Assembly: GCA_900553955.1 (NCBI GenBank)
Contig: USFO01000038.1
Coordinates: 1 to 13,858, forward strand
Source: an uncultured Oscillospiraceae bacterium
Lineage (GTDB): Bacteria; Bacillota; Clostridia; Oscillospirales; Ruminococcaceae
Direction: 5' to 3'
Length of the DNA: 13,858 nt
Position numbers and translations under genes: made by a program
Part shown: one piece after another, positions 11,700-13,858 of the stretch
How positions within the stretch are numbered: position 1 is the first letter of the stretch
Layout of the letters: the number at the start of each line of letters is the position of its first letter
The notes under the pieces: generated by a model
Database searches by the model: none
What the model saw: the letters and a program-made list of their open reading frames with translations, nothing else
What the model was told of the DNA's origin: nothing

Positions 11700-13858
11700 T
11701 TACGCTTTTTCGTTTATTCTGTTGTCGGACAGCGCCGCCCGCCCCCTGCGGATGAAAACCTCCGCGCCGGTGTTGGGGTTGGTTTCGGCAGCGCCGTTTT
11801 TATCGCCGCCGCTTATGTGGATGGTGGTGGAGAACTGCTCGTATGCGCAGATTCGGCAGTGGCGTTCCTCGCGGTTTGTATCCTTGCCGCGGTTATCGAG
11901 GATTGTTCTCCACGCGGTGAGGTCGTGCGCCTGAACATCTATGATATCCTTGCACACCGGACAAATTCTCCAGTGCTCGAACTCATTGTAGCGCCAATTT
12001 CCGCTGTGGTCGTGACCCATTGCCTTGCGAGCTTCGTCCTTGGTCTGAGTTTTCGCCCAGTCCGCCTTGAACTCCGCCGTGTATCTGCCAAGACCTTCTT
12101 TAACGCAGGTTTCCGGGGTTACTATGGCGTAGGTCGCGGTGACGGTTTCCGTTTCCACATGGCTTGCGTCATGCTTGCAGACGCGCTTTGCGGTACATTC
12201 GTAGCCGCCCTGAATCTCTTTCCAGTCGTAGGCGGGAGCGTTCCAGTCGTGACCGAAAGCATTGAGTACAATGTCTTTGGTTTGGGTTTCAGCCCATTCA
12301 TACACGAAGTTTGCTGTATATCTGCCCAAGCCATCGGTAAGGCAGGTTGCCGGAGTGATAACCGCATAAGTGACGGTCGCTTTATCGGTTTCAACATGGC
12401 TTGCGTCATGCTTGCACATGCGCTTAGCGGTGCATTCATAGCCGCCGGAAATTTCTTTCCAGTCGTAGGTGGGAGCGTTCCAGTCGTGACCGAAAGCGTT
12501 GAGAACAACATCTTTAGTTTGAGTTTCAGCCCAATTTGCATTGAACTTGGCGGTATATCTGCCCTCGCCGTTCACAAGGCAGGTAGCGGGGGTGATTTCT
12601 GCATAAGTGACGGTTGCTTTATCGGTTTCCACATGGCTTGCATCGTGCTTGCAGACGCGCTTTGCGGTACATTCGTAGCCGTTCTGAACCTCTTTCCAGT
12701 CGTAGGTGGGAGCGTTCCAGTCGTGACCGAAAGCGTTGAGCACAACATCTTTAGTTTGAGCTTCTGCCCAAGCTGCGCCAAATTTAGCGGTGTATCTGCC
12801 CTCGCCGTTCACAAGGCAGGTGGCGGGGGTGATTTCTGCATAGGTGACGGTCGCTTTATCGGTTTCAACATGGCTTGCGTCGTGCTTGCAGACGCGCTTT
12901 GCAGTACATTCGTAGCCGTCCTGAACCTCTTTCCACTCATAGGTGGGAGCGTTCCAGTCGTGATTGAGCTTCGGGATAGTCTCGTCTTTGGTCTGTGTTT
13001 CAAAGTCAGCAAGTGCAAACACCGCCGTGTATCTGCCAAGGCCGTCCCTTTCGCAGGTGGGCTCTGTAATTACTGCGTAGGTGGCACGGGTGCTTGCCGC
13101 TTCAAAATGCGCTTCGTCGCGCTTGCAATAGTGCACAGCGTCGCAAGTGTAGCTGCCGTCCGCCTCTTTGCGCCAGCTTATGGACGGAACGTCCCAATCG
13201 TGGCCGACAGCGGGCAGGTTTACACTCTTAGTGGGGCTTCCGTATATGGAGAAGACCTTCAAAAACGTCGGGTTCGTGAAGTACGCAACATATTTTCCTC
13301 TTCCGGGGGTAGTACAGCCGGGCTCTCTTTCAACACTGTAAACGCCCTTTACCTTTTCGCTCTCAACCTCGCCGTGGGCTTTACAGGTACGGCTTGCGAT
13401 GCAGTATTCGCCCTCCCACCAGACGTTTACTGGACCCCAATCGTGAACGATTTTCGGAATGGTTTCATCCTTTTTCTGTTCGGTGAATGCAGCGTTGGTA
13501 AAGACTGCGGTGTATCTGCCGAGGCCTTCATTTTCCTCCGTTGCGGGGGTGATTATCGCATAGGTCGCGGTGACGGTTTCCGTTTCCGCATGATTTCCGT
13601 CTTTTTTGCAGACGCGCTTCGCGGCACATTCGTAGCCGCCGGTGATTTTTTTCCAGTCGTAGGTGGGAGCGTTCCAGTCGTGTTCTGTTTTCGGAATAGG
13701 CTCTTCCTTGGTCTGAGTTTCCGCCCAAGCCGCCTTGAACTCCGCCGTATATTTGCCGAGACCGTCTTTGTCGCAGGTTGCGGGGGTGATTTCCGCATAA
13801 GCTGCGGTGACGGTTTCCGTTTCCGCATGATTTCCGTCTTTTTTGCAGACGCGCTTCG
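11700..13858 (-). CDS. Large repeat-rich surface protein with NPNTG tail (5' end beyond window)
   Basis: The frame is open without a stop from the right edge (first full codon at 13856) to TAA at 11700, giving 718 visible residues. A start at TTG 13262 would be an artefact, because homologous repeat sequence continues in frame upstream of it. Eight units of 79-81 residues begin with HDW (the first one cut by the edge), each built as HDWxxPxYxW...YECTAKRVCKxxxxH...ATYA.ITPATC...G.GRYTA.F...TQTKD, usually with three Cys. After the last unit come GHDHSGNWRYNEFEHW, CPVC, HDLTAWRTILDNRGKDT and CRIC, the same paired-CxxC module as in the neighbouring surface protein. The end is NPNTGAEVF followed by 17 mostly charged or polar residues, with no hydrophobic anchor. 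Any signal peptide is outside the window. Repeats of this kind occur in large exported Clostridia proteins; function unknown. Confidence 0.85.
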   Translation of the reverse strand, partial: KRVCKKDGNHAETETVTAAYAEITPATCDKDGLGKYTAEFKAAWAETQTKEEPIPKTEHDWNAPTYDWKKITGGYECAAKRVCKKDGNHAETETVTATYAIITPATEENEGLGRYTAVFTNAAFTEQKKDETIPKIVHDWGPVNVWWEGEYCIASRTCKAHGEVESEKVKGVYSVEREPGCTTPGRGKYVAYFTNPTFLKVFSIYGSPTKSVNLPAVGHDWDVPSISWRKEADGSYTCDAVHYCKRDEAHFEAASTRATYAVITEPTCERDGLGRYTAVFALADFETQTKDETIPKLNHDWNAPTYEWKEVQDGYECTAKRVCKHDASHVETDKATVTYAEITPATCLVNGEGRYTAKFGAAWAEAQTKDVVLNAFGHDWNAPTYDWKEVQNGYECTAKRVCKHDASHVETDKATVTYAEITPATCLVNGEGRYTAKFNANWAETQTKDVVLNAFGHDWNAPTYDWKEISGGYECTAKRMCKHDASHVETDKATVTYAVITPATCLTDGLGRYTANFVYEWAETQTKDIVLNAFGHDWNAPAYDWKEIQGGYECTAKRVCKHDASHVETETVTATYAIVTPETCVKEGLGRYTAEFKADWAKTQTKDEARKAMGHDHSGNWRYNEFEHWRICPVCKDIIDVQAHDLTAWRTILDNRGKDTNREERHCRICAYEQFSTTIHISGGDKNGAAETNPNTGAEVFIRRGRAALSDNRINEKA
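12015..13858 (-). repeat. Tandem 237-243 bp in-frame coding repeats (7 full and 1 partial)
   Basis: Unit starts (minus strand) are at 13682, 13445, 13202, 12962, 12725, 12488 and 12251, with the array ending at 12015 and a partial unit above 13682. Periods are 237 bp except the units starting at 13445 (243) and 13202 (240). The units at 12962, 12725 and 12488 are almost identical in DNA. The last 55 bases of the window (13804-13858) repeat 13567-13621 exactly. The two divergent units (13445 and 13202) split the array into two similar blocks. Confidence 0.9.

Noticed and set aside
12015..13858. Regular repeats as a CRISPR array
   Set aside because: The period is about 237 bp, in frame and coding, without short repeat/spacer alternation.

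Overview
The window looks like chromosomal DNA of an anaerobic low-to-mid-GC member of the Bacillota, most likely class Clostridia (Oscillospirales/Christensenellales-like gut lineage). The reasons are the operon of a DUF951 protein, prfA, tsaC, coaE and a membrane-anchored lytic transglycosylase, the strong GGAGG ribosome binding sites, frequent TTG starts, a DUF6291 phage-like protein, and large Cys-containing surface proteins with NPxTG tails. I inferred this from gene content and recalled family patterns only, not from a database search.

Left part (1-2345, all minus strand): a nearly complete small Clostridia protein that I remember as being catalogued 'ribonuclease Z' (though no metallo-beta-lactamase signature is visible) overlaps, by ATGA, a GNAT acetyltransferase. 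Further up are a second GNAT of the spermidine/diamine acetyltransferase type, a low-complexity AC-rich stretch with many GTKGAAAAS motifs, and a DUF6291 protein whose downstream DNA looks like a frame-shifted tail of the same gene. Middle left (2346-4159): a 53-residue ribbon-helix-helix-like small protein and tsaD on the plus strand, the latter with its own sigma-A-type promoter, followed by a possible 135-bp MITE-like element and two back-to-back terminators.

Middle (4160-9183, minus strand): one operon read from a promoter at 9155-9183 in the order DUF951, prfA (RF1), tsaC/sua5, coaE, lytic transglycosylase, M18 aminopeptidase. Genes overlap or nearly touch up to the transglycosylase; the aminopeptidase follows after 51 nt. 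tsaC (makes threonylcarbamoyl-AMP) and tsaD (transfers it to tRNA A37) catalyse the two halves of t6A synthesis and converge on the terminator region at 4077-4145. tsaB and tsaE are not here.

Right part (9184-13858): an intergenic block with three copies of a 12-mer (CCGTGCTCAAGC) forming a 13-bp perfect inverted repeat, a terminator, and then two minus-strand surface proteins. The first (647 aa) has a signal peptide, pilin-like domains, two MBG/YDG-like Ig-fold repeats, one Cys-containing HDW repeat, a paired-CxxC module and an NPPTG tail. The second runs off the right edge of the window and consists of eight visible copies of the about 79-residue HDW repeat, the same CxxC module and an NPNTG tail without a hydrophobic anchor. 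Between the two lie a terminator, an operator-like dyad and a possible 31-codon ORF. No tRNA, rRNA, CRISPR array or complete insertion sequence was found.
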